From contig NZ_JAPENX010000001.1 of the NCBI RefSeq assembly GCF_026341815.1, positions 6,758,001 through 6,822,000 of the forward strand: a stretch of 64,000 bases of DNA. Reading direction: 5' to 3'. Numbering within the stretch: the first letter of the stretch is position 1; the number at the start of each line of letters is the position of its first letter. Source of the DNA: Streptomyces sp. NBC_00572. GTDB taxonomy: Bacteria > Actinomycetota > Actinomycetes > Streptomycetales > Streptomycetaceae. Shown here in pieces: positions 37,755 to 46,455 of the stretch. Under the pieces are notes generated by a model. That model had not been told where the DNA came from. It did no database searches and saw nothing but the letters and a program-made list of their open reading frames with translations. The position numbers and the translations under genes are program-made.

Positions 37755-38672
37755 TCACAGCACCGCGACCGGGTTCACGGGCGACCCCGTGGCTCCGGTC
37801 AGCCGCAGGGGGGCCACCACACAGAGGAAACTCCAGCGCCCGGCCCGAGTGCAGACCGGGACGAGGTCCTCGAACCCCAGGTAGTCCATGAGAGGGACCC
37901 CCATGGCGTGGATGGCCAGGACGTGTACGGGGAAGGCGATGTCCTCCACCACGCTGGGCGCGGTGTCGTTGTTGCCGTCTCCGCCCAGGACGGAGACCTC
38001 GCGCTCGGCCAGGAACTCCACGGCGGTCGGGTGCAGACCCACCCGCGCCCCGGCCGAGTCCCACGGCCCGAGTTCGGTGCGCCGAAGACGATGCCCCACC
38101 CTGACGAACAGCAGGTCGCCCGGTCCGACACGGACTCCCTGCGCGGCCTCGGCGGCCGTCAGGTCGCCCGAGGTCACGACGTCGCCCGGTTCCAGCCAGG
38201 GCACGCCACGCAGCCGCGGGATGTCCAGCAGGACACCCCGGCCGACGATGCCGTCGCCGAGCAGGTCGACGGAGAGCCGACCGGCCCCCGCGTCGGTCAG
38301 GGTGCTCGCGGGCACCCCGCCGTAGAGTTCCCCGTCGAACACCACATGGCAGAGGGCGTCGAGATGGCTGTCCGCGTCGCCGTGCACGTTCATGGCGAAG
38401 CGGTCGGTGGCGAAGTGGAGCGCGTCGGAGCTGAGATCGCGCGGGCTCGGGCCGGTCATGCGGTGCACCGCGGGCTCAGGGTCGTCGGGACCCGGTACGG
38501 TCTCGATCGGAGCCGCCATCGACACGGTGCGACCGAGCCGGACCTCCGAGGCGGCCGCCACCACCCGCTCAGGTGTGAGATGGCGGAGCGCACCACACCG
38601 GCCGTTCACCGCCGGCGGCGCCGCCCGGCTCCGGAGCCGCTCGTAGAGCGCCCGGAAATCGTGCGCGGTCAT
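37755..38672 (-). CDS. cyclase family protein (kynurenine formamidase-like fold)
   Basis: This 305-residue protein belongs to the PF04199-type cyclase family. The metal-binding motif appears as NVHGDADSHLDALCHVVFDG (pattern HxGxxxxHxDxxxH), and PWLEPGDVV...GDLLFVRVG is the usual following block. Family members hydrolyse formylkynurenine, isatin or related amides with Mn or Zn; the substrate here cannot be told. ATG 38672 is the chosen start. It starts 32 bases after the stop of the gluconokinase-epimerase fusion, so the two probably share a transcript. Confidence 0.85.
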   Translation of the reverse strand: MTAHDFRALYERLRSRAAPPAVNGRCGALRHLTPERVVAAASEVRLGRTVSMAAPIETVPGPDDPEPAVHRMTGPSPRDLSSDALHFATDRFAMNVHGDADSHLDALCHVVFDGELYGGVPASTLTDAGAGRLSVDLLGDGIVGRGVLLDIPRLRGVPWLEPGDVVTSGDLTAAEAAQGVRVGPGDLLFVRVGHRLRRTELGPWDSAGARVGLHPTAVEFLAEREVSVLGGDGNNDTAPSVVEDIAFPVHVLAIHAMGVPLMDYLGFEDLVPVCTRAGRWSFLCVVAPLRLTGATGSPVNPVAVL

Positions 38673-38704
38673 GTCGCCCGTCCTCGACGGCTCGACGGAC
38701 GGTG

Positions 38705-40234
38705 TCACGCGTACCCCCAGGGAATCAGCCCCCAGCGGAGCACGTGGGTCGCGCCCGGCTGCAGGACGGTGAGGTCCGTGCCGCTCCGGAAGGCGTCCGG
38801 TGGACAGGACATCGCCTCCACGGCGACTCCCCGTCGCCGGCGCTCGGGTTCGGCCAGGGTGTCGCCCGTGTACACCTGCACCCAGCGAGTGCCCTCGCCC
38901 AGCCACAGATCGACGCCCCGCCGCCCGGAGGGGTGCGCCAGCCGCACGATCGCCCGCCCGTCGGGATCGCGGTCGAGTCCGGTGAAGGCGGTGTCCAGCC
39001 GCAGGTCGCCGATGGGGCGGGCGGTGCGGAAGTCGTACGGGGTGCCCTCGACGGGCTCCTGGCCGATCGGCAGGCCCCTGTCGTCGGTACGCAGCAGGGT
39101 CCGGGCCGGAACGGTCAGCACGGCGCTGTCGACGAGTTCGGTGCCGACCGTGAGATAGGGATGCTGGCCCACACCGTAAGGCACGGGATCGGTACCGGTG
39201 TTGGTGGCCCGGACCGCCGTCCTGAGCCCGTCGGCCCCCAGCCGGTACTCGACACGGACATCGAGGAGGAACGGATATCCGGGCTGGGGACAGAGCGTCG
39301 TGCCCAGTATCACCGAGTCAGCGGTGCGGGCGAGCAGTTCCCACAGGGTCCAGCGAAGCAGTCCGTGGATCGCGTTGTCCTTCTCCACCTCGGTCAGGGG
39401 GAGTTGCAGATCCCTGCCGTCGAAGCGGTAGCGTCCGCCGCCCACGCGGTTCGGCCAGGGGACGAGCAGTTGCCCGCGCCCGCCCGTGACGGTGGACCCC
39501 GTGGAGAACCCGTCGAGCAGGTGTCGGCCGTTCACGACGTAGTCGCGCAGGGCGCCGCCCAGCTGGACCACTTCCGCGCTCTGCTCTTCCCGGACCAACC
39601 GCCACGACGCGCCCGTGAGGCTGGGGGACGCGGAAGAACTCTCGCGTACGACGGCGTGGACGGCCCGCTCCGGGCCCGGCCCGTCCGCCTGAACCCCGAC
39701 ACCGTAGTCCCGGCGCATCAGCGACAGCACGGCTGTGACGACGGCCTCCGGAGGCTGGTCGATCTCCACCACCACCGGGTGCTCATCGGGCTCCGGCTCC
39801 TGGAGGACCGCGAGCTGGCTGTCCAGCAGGGCCGCCGGGAAGAAATGACCGTGCCGCGAGGCCAGCCGGGACTCCAGCAGCTCGCGCGAGCCGTGCAGGT
39901 ACACCAGAACAGTGTCGGGCCGCCCTGCCAGCAGCTTGTCCCGGTAGTGACGCTTGAGCGCCGAGCAGGTGACGACGGCCCGCTGACCGGTCGCGGTCGC
40001 CCGGTCCATCCACTCCCCGATCGCTTCGAGCCACGGCTCCCGGTCGCTGTCCGTGAGGGCATGGCCGGCAGCCATCTTGGCGCGGTCGGCCTCGGAGTGG
40101 AACGCGTCCGCGTCCCGGTACGCCCAACCCAGCCGCTCGGCGAGAAGACGCCCCACCGTCGACTTGCCCGACCCGGCGACGCCGACGACGAGAACCAGTC
40201 GCGGCGACTCATCTGTCGTTTCTTCGCGAGCCAT
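38705..40234 (-). CDS. gluconokinase fused to aldose 1-epimerase
   Basis: This is a 509-residue single frame with two enzymes. Residues ~10-175 are a GntK-type gluconate kinase: P-loop GVAGSGKSTVGRLLAERLGW, then DADAFHSEADRAKMAAGHAL and CSALKRHYRDKL. Residues ~210-509 are a galactose-mutarotase-like aldose 1-epimerase: LLVPWPNRVGGGRYRF, AIHGLLRW, VGQHPYL and a C-terminal PDAFRSGTDL. ATG 40234 follows GGAGGAG. The first domain makes 6-phosphogluconate; the second interconverts sugar anomers. With the SDR and GMC oxidoreductase nearby this fits a glucose-to-gluconate direct oxidation route. No stop or good internal start separates the halves. Confidence 0.9.
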   Translation of the reverse strand: MAREETTDESPRLVLVVGVAGSGKSTVGRLLAERLGWAYRDADAFHSEADRAKMAAGHALTDSDREPWLEAIGEWMDRATATGQRAVVTCSALKRHYRDKLLAGRPDTVLVYLHGSRELLESRLASRHGHFFPAALLDSQLAVLQEPEPDEHPVVVEIDQPPEAVVTAVLSLMRRDYGVGVQADGPGPERAVHAVVRESSSASPSLTGASWRLVREEQSAEVVQLGGALRDYVVNGRHLLDGFSTGSTVTGGRGQLLVPWPNRVGGGRYRFDGRDLQLPLTEVEKDNAIHGLLRWTLWELLARTADSVILGTTLCPQPGYPFLLDVRVEYRLGADGLRTAVRATNTGTDPVPYGVGQHPYLTVGTELVDSAVLTVPARTLLRTDDRGLPIGQEPVEGTPYDFRTARPIGDLRLDTAFTGLDRDPDGRAIVRLAHPSGRRGVDLWLGEGTRWVQVYTGDTLAEPERRRRGVAVEAMSCPPDAFRSGTDLTVLQPGATHVLRWGLIPWGYA

Positions 40235-40356
40235 GGTCTGACAGGCTCCTCCATGTCGTCTGCCCGCCGAGACGTCTCCGTCCGGCGGGTCGGATATCTC
40301 CAATCTGACCCCCGTCGTCCCCCGGCGCATGTCGGTACCCGCGACCTGCCACGTCC

Positions 40357-40577
40357 TTCCGCCCGGAATCGCGCGGTTCACGACTGACAAGCCTTTGCCG
40401 AGCGAGCGTGACCTCGCCCGGATCGACGCCCGCTACTATGCGGCGGCGGGCGGCCGGCTCGCGGAAGGCTGGCCCGCCCGGAGGGAGTCCTTCGGCGCCT
40501 ACGACTCCCGCCGGCAGAACTACATGACGTGGAACGTGCAGGCCTGGGCCTTCGCCGGCGACACCAGGCCGGGCTCG
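40357..40577 (+). pseudogene. scrambled partial copy of the S8 peptidase gene
   Basis: The reading RDLARIDARYYAAAGG, then ESFGAYDSRRQNYMTWNVQA matches two separated parts of the S8 peptidase at 48467-52201 (DDLARIDARYYSATAGG and ESFGVYNSRWQNYMTWNVQA). About 70 codons between them are deleted. Just before it, 40357-40397 matches the region upstream of that peptidase (48362-48404), sharing CAAGCCTTTGCC. It is a dead relic combining promoter-side and internal pieces. Confidence 0.8.
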
Positions 40578-40599
40578 CGGACGGACGGATGCCGCTGTC

Positions 40600-41913
40600 T
40601 CAGGTCTCCGACTGGTCCGGCCGACCGAGCCTGCCGCGTGCCGGAGTGTCGAGTACGGGGGTGCCCTCGCGCAGGTCACGAGATGCGGCTGCGGCCTTCT
40701 CGTGCCAGTGGCCGTAGCGCTCGGCGAGGGACACGGCCGAGACGCCGTGCAGGAGGACGCTGAGACCGACGGTGATCGCGACGACGTTCCCCAGCAGTTC
40801 CACCCCGGGGACGGGATCCTCCACCACCAGCAGCGCCAGGACCACGGAGGCCAGACCACGCGGCCCGAACCAGCCGATGTACGCCACGGTCGGCAGCCGC
40901 AGCCCGCTCCCGGCGAGTGAGAGAGCCACCGGCAGCATCCTGACCACGGTGAGGCTGAGCACCGCGTACAGGACGATCCGCCAGCTCAAGTGCTCCAGCG
41001 CGGGGCCGAGCAGCACAGCCCCGAAGACGAGAAGACTGATCGCGGCCAGGAGTTCGCCGAGGTTCTCGGTGAATTCGGCCGTGTGGTCGGAGACCTTCTT
41101 GTCGACTCTGGTCGAGTGCTGCCGCATGGCGAACCCACAGGCGAACCCGGCGACCCACGCGGCGATGAAGCCGCTGCCGTCCGTCACCACGGCAAGTTCG
41201 TACGCCCCGGCCGCCACGGCCGGCAGATAGAGGTGACGCCATGCCCGAGTGATCCATCCCTTGGCCCTGGACCACTGCAGGAGTGTGCCGCCCAGCCACC
41301 CGACCAGCAATCCCAGCGCGGTGCTCAGGACCAGAGCCTGCCAGAAGACGCCGACCACTCCTTCCTCCGCGTACTGAGTGCCGGGGATGGCTGCCAGGAA
41401 CAGGAGGAAGAAGGGCAGGACCATGCCGTCGTTCAGGCCGCTCTCGACATTCAGTCCGTGACGTACGAGCGCCGGAACGCGAGGGTGGGTGATCGCTGTC
41501 TTGCCGAGAGCGGCGTCGGTCGGGGCGAGGATGGCACCGACAAGGCCGAGTTCCCACAGAGTCAGCCCCGGCAACAGAGGCCAGGCAAGCAGCCAGCCGG
41601 CTCCGATACTCAGCAGAAGCCCGATGCCCAGCAGGCGGCCGGGGAGGAATCCGCCGGCCCGAAGGTCCCGCCTGCGGACCGTCATGGCATCGGTGAACAG
41701 CACGAGCGCCAGGGTGATTTCGAGGAGGGCGACGATCGGCGCGGCGTCGTGCGCCACGTCGATGACGTCCAGCACGGCAGGCCCGATGACGATGCCGGCA
41801 CCGACGAACACCATCGCCGACGAGATCGGCGTGGTGGACAGCCGACGCGAGCCCAGCGCGTACGCGGCGGTGATGGTGGCGACTGCGGCGCCTGCCCAAG
41901 CACCACTACTCAT
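40600..41913 (-). CDS. CPA1-type sodium/proton antiporter
   Basis: This 437-residue membrane protein has about 12 helices. The core motif GAILAPTDAALGKTAITHPR (PTD in helix 5) and GLNVESGLNDGMVLPFFLLF (ESGLND) are hallmarks of NhaP/CPA1 antiporters; YIGWFGPRGLASVVLALLVV gives the FGPRG motif. It exchanges Na+ or K+ for H+. There is no regulatory C-terminal domain, unlike the antiporter at 30568. ATG 41913 follows GGAGG with suitable spacing. Its 3' end runs up to the subtilase relic. Confidence 0.9.
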   Translation of the reverse strand: MSSGAWAGAAVATITAAYALGSRRLSTTPISSAMVFVGAGIVIGPAVLDVIDVAHDAAPIVALLEITLALVLFTDAMTVRRRDLRAGGFLPGRLLGIGLLLSIGAGWLLAWPLLPGLTLWELGLVGAILAPTDAALGKTAITHPRVPALVRHGLNVESGLNDGMVLPFFLLFLAAIPGTQYAEEGVVGVFWQALVLSTALGLLVGWLGGTLLQWSRAKGWITRAWRHLYLPAVAAGAYELAVVTDGSGFIAAWVAGFACGFAMRQHSTRVDKKVSDHTAEFTENLGELLAAISLLVFGAVLLGPALEHLSWRIVLYAVLSLTVVRMLPVALSLAGSGLRLPTVAYIGWFGPRGLASVVLALLVVEDPVPGVELLGNVVAITVGLSVLLHGVSAVSLAERYGHWHEKAAAASRDLREGTPVLDTPARGRLGRPDQSET

Positions 41914-42149
41914 GTCCCAGACCTCCGGATGATCGCCCGTGGGCCCCCTTCTACAGGTCGGCGAGCCCCGCTCTGCCGACGTCGACGGGGACACGCCGGA
42001 CAGCGCCGTGCGGAACGACGGGTCGACGTCGGCCCCGTAGACATGTGCGAGCACGGCGTAGCCAAGACTCGCCGGTACGGTCCGCCCGGGCGTGCCGTCT
42101 CCCGGTGGAGCATGTCGATGACCACGGAGGGTACTTCTCCTCGGCCCTC

Positions 42150-42392
42150 TGGCCGACCAGAGCGATCTGTCCTCCCCCTGCACGTGGAAGGAGAGCTCCG
42201 ACCGTGCCAAGTGCGACGGCCTGGAACACCGGCGACAACTTCAGCCCCGCCGCGTCCGGGGCCACCGCCGAGACCACTCGCCAGTGGAACGGCTTCAAGG
42301 CCGAACTGCGCACCACCTACCCGGACCACCGACGCGGCGAGCAGATGATCTGCGCCCTCGTCCACGACAACCCGGCTTCGAGCTGCCCCTGA
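42150..42392 (+). pseudogene. partial copy of the CinY-like secreted protein gene
   Basis: The reading ADQSDLSSPCTWKESSDRAK followed, after a deletion and frame change, by TTRQWNGFKAELRTTYPDHR and ICALVHDNPASSCP matches the middle and C-terminus of the intact protein at 44475-45449. The region between them, including the HxxxDFYSHSNW motif, is lost. The orientation is opposite to the parent gene. Dead copy. Confidence 0.8.
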
Positions 42393-42420
42393 GCGACAGG
42401 GCGCGGCTGCCATCCGCGGC

Positions 42421-43857
42421 TCAGGACGCCGGCAGTTCCTCCGCGGGCAGCCGGCCCGCGCGCACCGCGTCCACCAGGGCCTGGTGGTCTCGCTCGTTCT
42501 GGTCGGCGTACGCCTCCGCGAAGGTGGCGAGGGCTCGGTCGAACGAGTCGCCGCCGCCCAGATACGCGGCGATCGCGATGCGGTCGCCGGACCGCGCGTG
42601 CGCACGAGCCAGCGTGACCCCGCACAGTTCGCCGAACGCCTGCATGTCCTTCGGCCGCATCCTCTCCGGCATGGCTATGCCTTTCCAGTCGCGCAACTGG
42701 CGGACGTAGAAGTCGCGCTTCTTGCCGTCGAGCCCGTCCACGCGTTCCCAGCCGAGGAAGACGTCACTCGTGGCCTGCATCAGCCGCTGGCCCGACACCA
42801 CCCGCTCGCCCTGGTTGCGGTACCGGCTCGCGCCGACGTGTGCGGCCAGCACGGAGGTGTCGGCCTCCTTGGCCTGGAGGAAGAGCGGGTCCTGGTCGTC
42901 CCGGCCGAGCAGGAGGAAGATCCAGCACCGGGTGCCGACGCTGCCGACGCCGACCACCTTGCGGGCGACGTCCGCCAGTCGGTAGTCCTCCAGGAGGGTG
43001 CGCCGGTCGGAAGCGAGAGTGCGGCCGTACCGCTCGATCAGGCCGCGGAACTGGCGCTCGAGCGTGGCGCGCTCGACGTCCGGCAGCAGGTCGCCGACCG
43101 GGACGAGCAGCGGGGGGTCCGCCGCGATCCTGGGCCGATCGTCGACCGTCTCGGTGAGCTTGTCGAAAGCCTGCAGGCTGTCGCGGGTACGGGCCTTCGC
43201 CAGCGCGTGGGCCAGGTTCCTCCGACCGTGCTTCGTCGCATGGAGCTGGCCCGCTGCCAGGGACTCGAGGAGATCCGCATCGATCTTCGCGTACCAGACG
43301 TCGATGGTGCGCATCCCTGCGAAGCGGATCATGGCCTCGCGATACGAACGAACCGTCGAACGGACGATTCGGGCACGCTCGGTGTCGTCGAAGTCGTTCG
43401 CCCGCCCCGCGATGACGAAGCTCGCGGAGAGCCGCTTGACGTCCCATTCCCAGGGGCCCGGCAGTGTCTCGTCGAAGTCGTTGATGTCGAACATCAGCTG
43501 CCGCTCCGGTGAGGCGAGCAGGCGGAAGTTCAGAAGGTGGGCGTCCCCGCACAGCTGGGCCGTGAGTCCCGAGCGCGGGGTGCCGGCCAGGTCGGAGGCC
43601 ATGATCGCGGCAGCCCCCCGGTAGAAGCGGAACGGGGATTCCGTCATCCGGCCGTAGCGGATCGGCACGAGTTCGGGCACTCGTGCCGCGGACTGCGCCT
43701 CCAGGATCGCCAGGGGATCCGTCCTCCCGGGAGACGGCTTGTACGCGGCGTGGCCCGACCGCGGCGAGTGGCGCCGGGCCTTCCTGCCGAGGGTCGCGCG
43801 TTCCTTGGGTGTGGCGTGGGCAGCCGCGCGCATCGCAGAGGTCGGGTTCTGAGGCAT
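42421..43857 (-). CDS. DUF2252 family protein
   Basis: This is a 478-residue soluble protein. The family signatures are PFRFYRGAAAIMASDL near 75, QLCGDAHLLNF near 100 (kinase-like GDxHxxN), FDINDFDETLPGPWEWDVKR near 125 (DFD, like a kinase metal site) and VVGVGSVGTRCWIFLLLG near 310. The DUF2252 fold resembles phosphotransferases of the protein-kinase/aminoglycoside-kinase clan; the substrate is unknown. ATG 43857 follows AGGAGAG. It is flanked by pseudogenes on both sides. Confidence 0.9.
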   Translation of the reverse strand: MPQNPTSAMRAAAHATPKERATLGRKARRHSPRSGHAAYKPSPGRTDPLAILEAQSAARVPELVPIRYGRMTESPFRFYRGAAAIMASDLAGTPRSGLTAQLCGDAHLLNFRLLASPERQLMFDINDFDETLPGPWEWDVKRLSASFVIAGRANDFDDTERARIVRSTVRSYREAMIRFAGMRTIDVWYAKIDADLLESLAAGQLHATKHGRRNLAHALAKARTRDSLQAFDKLTETVDDRPRIAADPPLLVPVGDLLPDVERATLERQFRGLIERYGRTLASDRRTLLEDYRLADVARKVVGVGSVGTRCWIFLLLGRDDQDPLFLQAKEADTSVLAAHVGASRYRNQGERVVSGQRLMQATSDVFLGWERVDGLDGKKRDFYVRQLRDWKGIAMPERMRPKDMQAFGELCGVTLARAHARSGDRIAIAAYLGGGDSFDRALATFAEAYADQNERDHQALVDAVRAGRLPAEELPAS

Positions 43858-44179
43858 TGAGGACTCTCCTGCCTGGTGCTGTGGCTGTCCGGGATGTCCG
43901 GCACAGGGCAAGCGGGGGCCTGAACGGCTCGGCAGCCTCCTCCGACGTCGGGCCGCGCCGGGCGTCGATGCCGGGCGGGCCGTCCGCTCTCAGCCCGGGC
44001 CTCGATCTCGGCATCCGCGATGGCGACGGCGAGTGCCGTGGCGGAACTCCCTTCAACCCTAGGTCGCATCCCGGCCTCTCGCCTGGGAGGCACGGCAGCG
44101 GGCTCGCTCTGTGGTCCGGCGGCGGCCCCCCTGCCACCGCAGCTTGGTCGCCCCGCCGACGGTGCGGCCGGTGGCCAGT
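43858..44179. other. intergenic region upstream of the DUF2252 gene
   Basis: About 320 bases with no convincing coding sequence on either strand. It should carry the DUF2252 promoter; none could be placed with confidence. Confidence 0.5.
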
Positions 44180-44421
44180 CAGTGCAGGGTGGGCGCGGAC
44201 GTAGTCCAGAACGCGCAGGTGCAGGGTGTCGTACAGGGTTCGGAGGCGCTGTGCCGGTCGCCGAGCCGGGCCGTGATGAGGGCACGTAGCAGTTCGATGC
44301 CCGGCCGGCCTGCCGCTTCCATCCTGTCCATGGAAGAGGGGGCGGGGCGGGCCTGGTGACGGGCGATGCGCCGTAGGCAAGTGGCGTTGAGGTCGGCGAG
44401 CGGGTCCTCCGTCTCGTACAC
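44180..44421 (-). pseudogene. frameshifted small hypothetical gene
   Basis: From GTG 44421 the - strand reads VYETEDPLADLNATCLRRIA then GIELLRALITARLGDRHSAS. Near 44240 the sense continues in another frame as TLYDTLHLRVLDYVRAHPAL. The composition is protein-like and helical on both sides of the break, so a one-base shift in a ~90-residue gene is likely. No family was recognised and no strong ribosome site is present. Confidence 0.4.
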
Positions 44422-44474
44422 GCTGACCGACCCGGACTCGGTCAGCGGGAGCCTGTACGAGGGGCGCCTGCCCG

Positions 44475-45449
44475 TCAGGGGCAGGCGCTGGCAGGGTCGT
44501 CGTGGACGAGAGCGCAGATCATCTGGGCTCCGCGCCGGTGATCGGGGTACGTCTTGAGCAGGTCGGCCTTGAAATCGTTCCACTGGCGCGTGATCTCGGC
44601 GGTGGCTCCGGCCGTGGAGTGCCGGAAGTTGTCGTCCGTCTTGGAGCGGGCTGATGTGGCGGTGTCCTTGTTCAGCGCGCGGTTGTGGGAGACGCGGCCG
44701 TCGCAGTCGGCGGGTTTGACACCCGTCGAATCGACATCGGTGTAGCAGCCTGTGGTGAGGTCGAGGGGAATGAGGGCGCGCGCGTCCCGGGTCCAGTCGG
44801 CGTCCTTCATGGCGCTGTAGCGGCCCATGGCGAGGAACGGCGCGACCTCGGTGCGCTCCAGTCCGGGTGGGTTTTCGAGCCCGACCTGACCAGGGGCGGC
44901 CCGATCCGTCCAGTTGGAGTGAGAGTAGAAGTCCTCGATCTGGTGCCAGCCGCGGCCGAGCTGTTCGAGGACGTCGCACTTGGCCCGTTGGGGTTTCTTG
45001 TCCCATGTGCAGTGCGAGGACAGGTCACTCTGGTCGGCGCGCACCTTGCCGTGGGCGTCGACGAGGCCGTCGGCGGCCTCGACCGCGTTGCGGAAGCGGG
45101 TTACGGAGGTACGGATGCACGCGAGGAGCTCGGTGGTCGCCTCGTCCCGAGTGCGGGGGTAGGCGGGGGCGTAGCGGGGCTCGAGGTAGTCGGCGTTGTC
45201 GCAGTGCAGGGGGCCGACATCGAAGTATGGAGGGTGGTCGTTGGCGTTGATCGCCCCGTCGCGGGCATCGGCCATCTCGGTCAGCGTCATGGGCTGCCAG
45301 GGCAGCGCGGCCCTGGTGATGTCCTCGTGGTTGCCGCCGGTGAAGGCATGGGCGGGGCCGGTCGGCACGGTGGCCAGAACGGCCGTCAGGATGGCCGCGA
45401 GCGTTGCGCAGGCCGTTCGGGGCAGGCCGGGCGGCAGACGGTGGGACAT
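44475..45449 (-). CDS. secreted CinY-like protein with zinc-phospholipase-like motif
   Basis: This 324-residue protein starts at ATG 45449 with a signal peptide (RTACATLAAILTAVLATVPT, cleavage near AHA at ~36). The mature part has TGGNHEDITRAAL near the N-terminus and RGWHQIEDFYSHSNW near 170. HxxxDFYSHSNW is typical of the zinc phospholipase C/VWA7-like superfamily, in which these residues bind metal. Several cysteines (HCDN, ACIR, HCTW, KCDV, GCYT, DCDG, ICAL, ACP) should form disulphides. From memory it resembles CinY from the cinnamycin cluster region. A broken partial copy lies at 42150-42392. Confidence 0.8.
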   Translation of the reverse strand: MSHRLPPGLPRTACATLAAILTAVLATVPTGPAHAFTGGNHEDITRAALPWQPMTLTEMADARDGAINANDHPPYFDVGPLHCDNADYLEPRYAPAYPRTRDEATTELLACIRTSVTRFRNAVEAADGLVDAHGKVRADQSDLSSHCTWDKKPQRAKCDVLEQLGRGWHQIEDFYSHSNWTDRAAPGQVGLENPPGLERTEVAPFLAMGRYSAMKDADWTRDARALIPLDLTTGCYTDVDSTGVKPADCDGRVSHNRALNKDTATSARSKTDDNFRHSTAGATAEITRQWNDFKADLLKTYPDHRRGAQMICALVHDDPASACP

Positions 45450-45925
45450 ACGGGCTCCAGGCGTACTGAGGGCGTGGGCCGGCCGGGGAGCGTAGGCGAA
45501 GCGGCCCAGGCCGCAGGGTGGGGCAGCGCTGTCCCCGAGATCCTTCGTGGATGCGGGGCGAACGCGGTGGCGGCGTCGGTCCAGGCGCGGATGGGTTCCG
45601 AAGCTCTCCTGGTCGGCGCCTGCGAGAGGGCCACTTGATCGGGATCCCGGTCATGGTCGGGTGCGCTGGGCACGCAGGCCGTCGAACGGCTCCCCGGGAG
45701 CGGGAGTACAGCCATGCCTCCATGCTGCGCGTCCGCCCTCAGCCCCGCGACGCCGGCGCCCTCCTGCGCTCGGCGACGGTGGTGCGGTCGGTGGGGAGGG
45801 GTGGCGTAGCGGGTGAGGATCACGGTGACGACCGGGGGAGCGGGATCCAGGGCTGACGCCGCCACCACCCGGTGCCACGATGGAGGGGCAGAGGCTTTGC
45901 TGCCGGGCGCTTCAGGGAGGCAACC
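45450..45925. other. divergent intergenic region
   Basis: These 476 bases lie between the divergent CinY-like gene and a small + strand gene. Frames here are arginine/proline-rich noise and no domain was recognised. Promoters for both genes are expected but not identified. Confidence 0.5.
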
Positions 45926-46255
45926 ATGAGCCGCGAGTATCACTTTCATTGCGAGCACGCCGGCTGCTCGGTCACCGTGGGCCTGCGGATGGGTGGCACG
46001 CGGGAGCTGGAGCTCCTCGTGGACGGGAAACAGGTCGCCGCCGCCCGCGCCCATGGTCACCACGCCCAGACGACGGTGCTGACCACGATCCTGCCCACCG
46101 ACCCGCCTCGCGGCATCGATGTCGAGGTGACGCTCCCGGGCATGCTCGGCGGCGATCCGGCCAGCACGCTGCTCGCCGGTGGCGAGCGCAGGCCCATGCC
46201 CGCCCGGGAGGTGCCCCGGCGGGCGCGGGCGACGGAGGCCGACTGGTACTCCTGA
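45926..46255 (+). CDS. small hypothetical protein
   Basis: A 109-residue protein starts at ATG 45926 directly behind GGGAGG. The N-terminus MSREYHFHCEHAGCSVTVGL has His/Cys spaced as in a small metal site (HxHCxHxxC), followed by strand-like segments (ELELLVDGKQVAAARAH). It ends ARATEADWYS. No known family was recognised. Small one-domain proteins like this often precede membrane or stress genes in Streptomyces, but the context (divergent from the CinY-like gene, convergent with ClC) gives no clue to function. Confidence 0.75.
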   Translation: MSREYHFHCEHAGCSVTVGLRMGGTRELELLVDGKQVAAARAHGHHAQTTVLTTILPTDPPRGIDVEVTLPGMLGGDPASTLLAGGERRPMPAREVPRRARATEADWYS

Positions 46256-46455
46256 CCGTGTCGGGGCGCCCCGGCTCGGCCGGGGTGGGCTCGCCGCAGG
46301 CACCTCTGCAAGCCGGGGTCTGGGCAGGGGGGCCAAGCCCCTTTCCGGCTGGACTGATCGGTGCCAGGAAGGCACGCTGAGTGTGCGCTGCGGATTGTGT
46401 CAATCCCCGGGAAGTCTTGCGAATCGCGCGGGCCCATGGTGTACCTGACGGTAGA

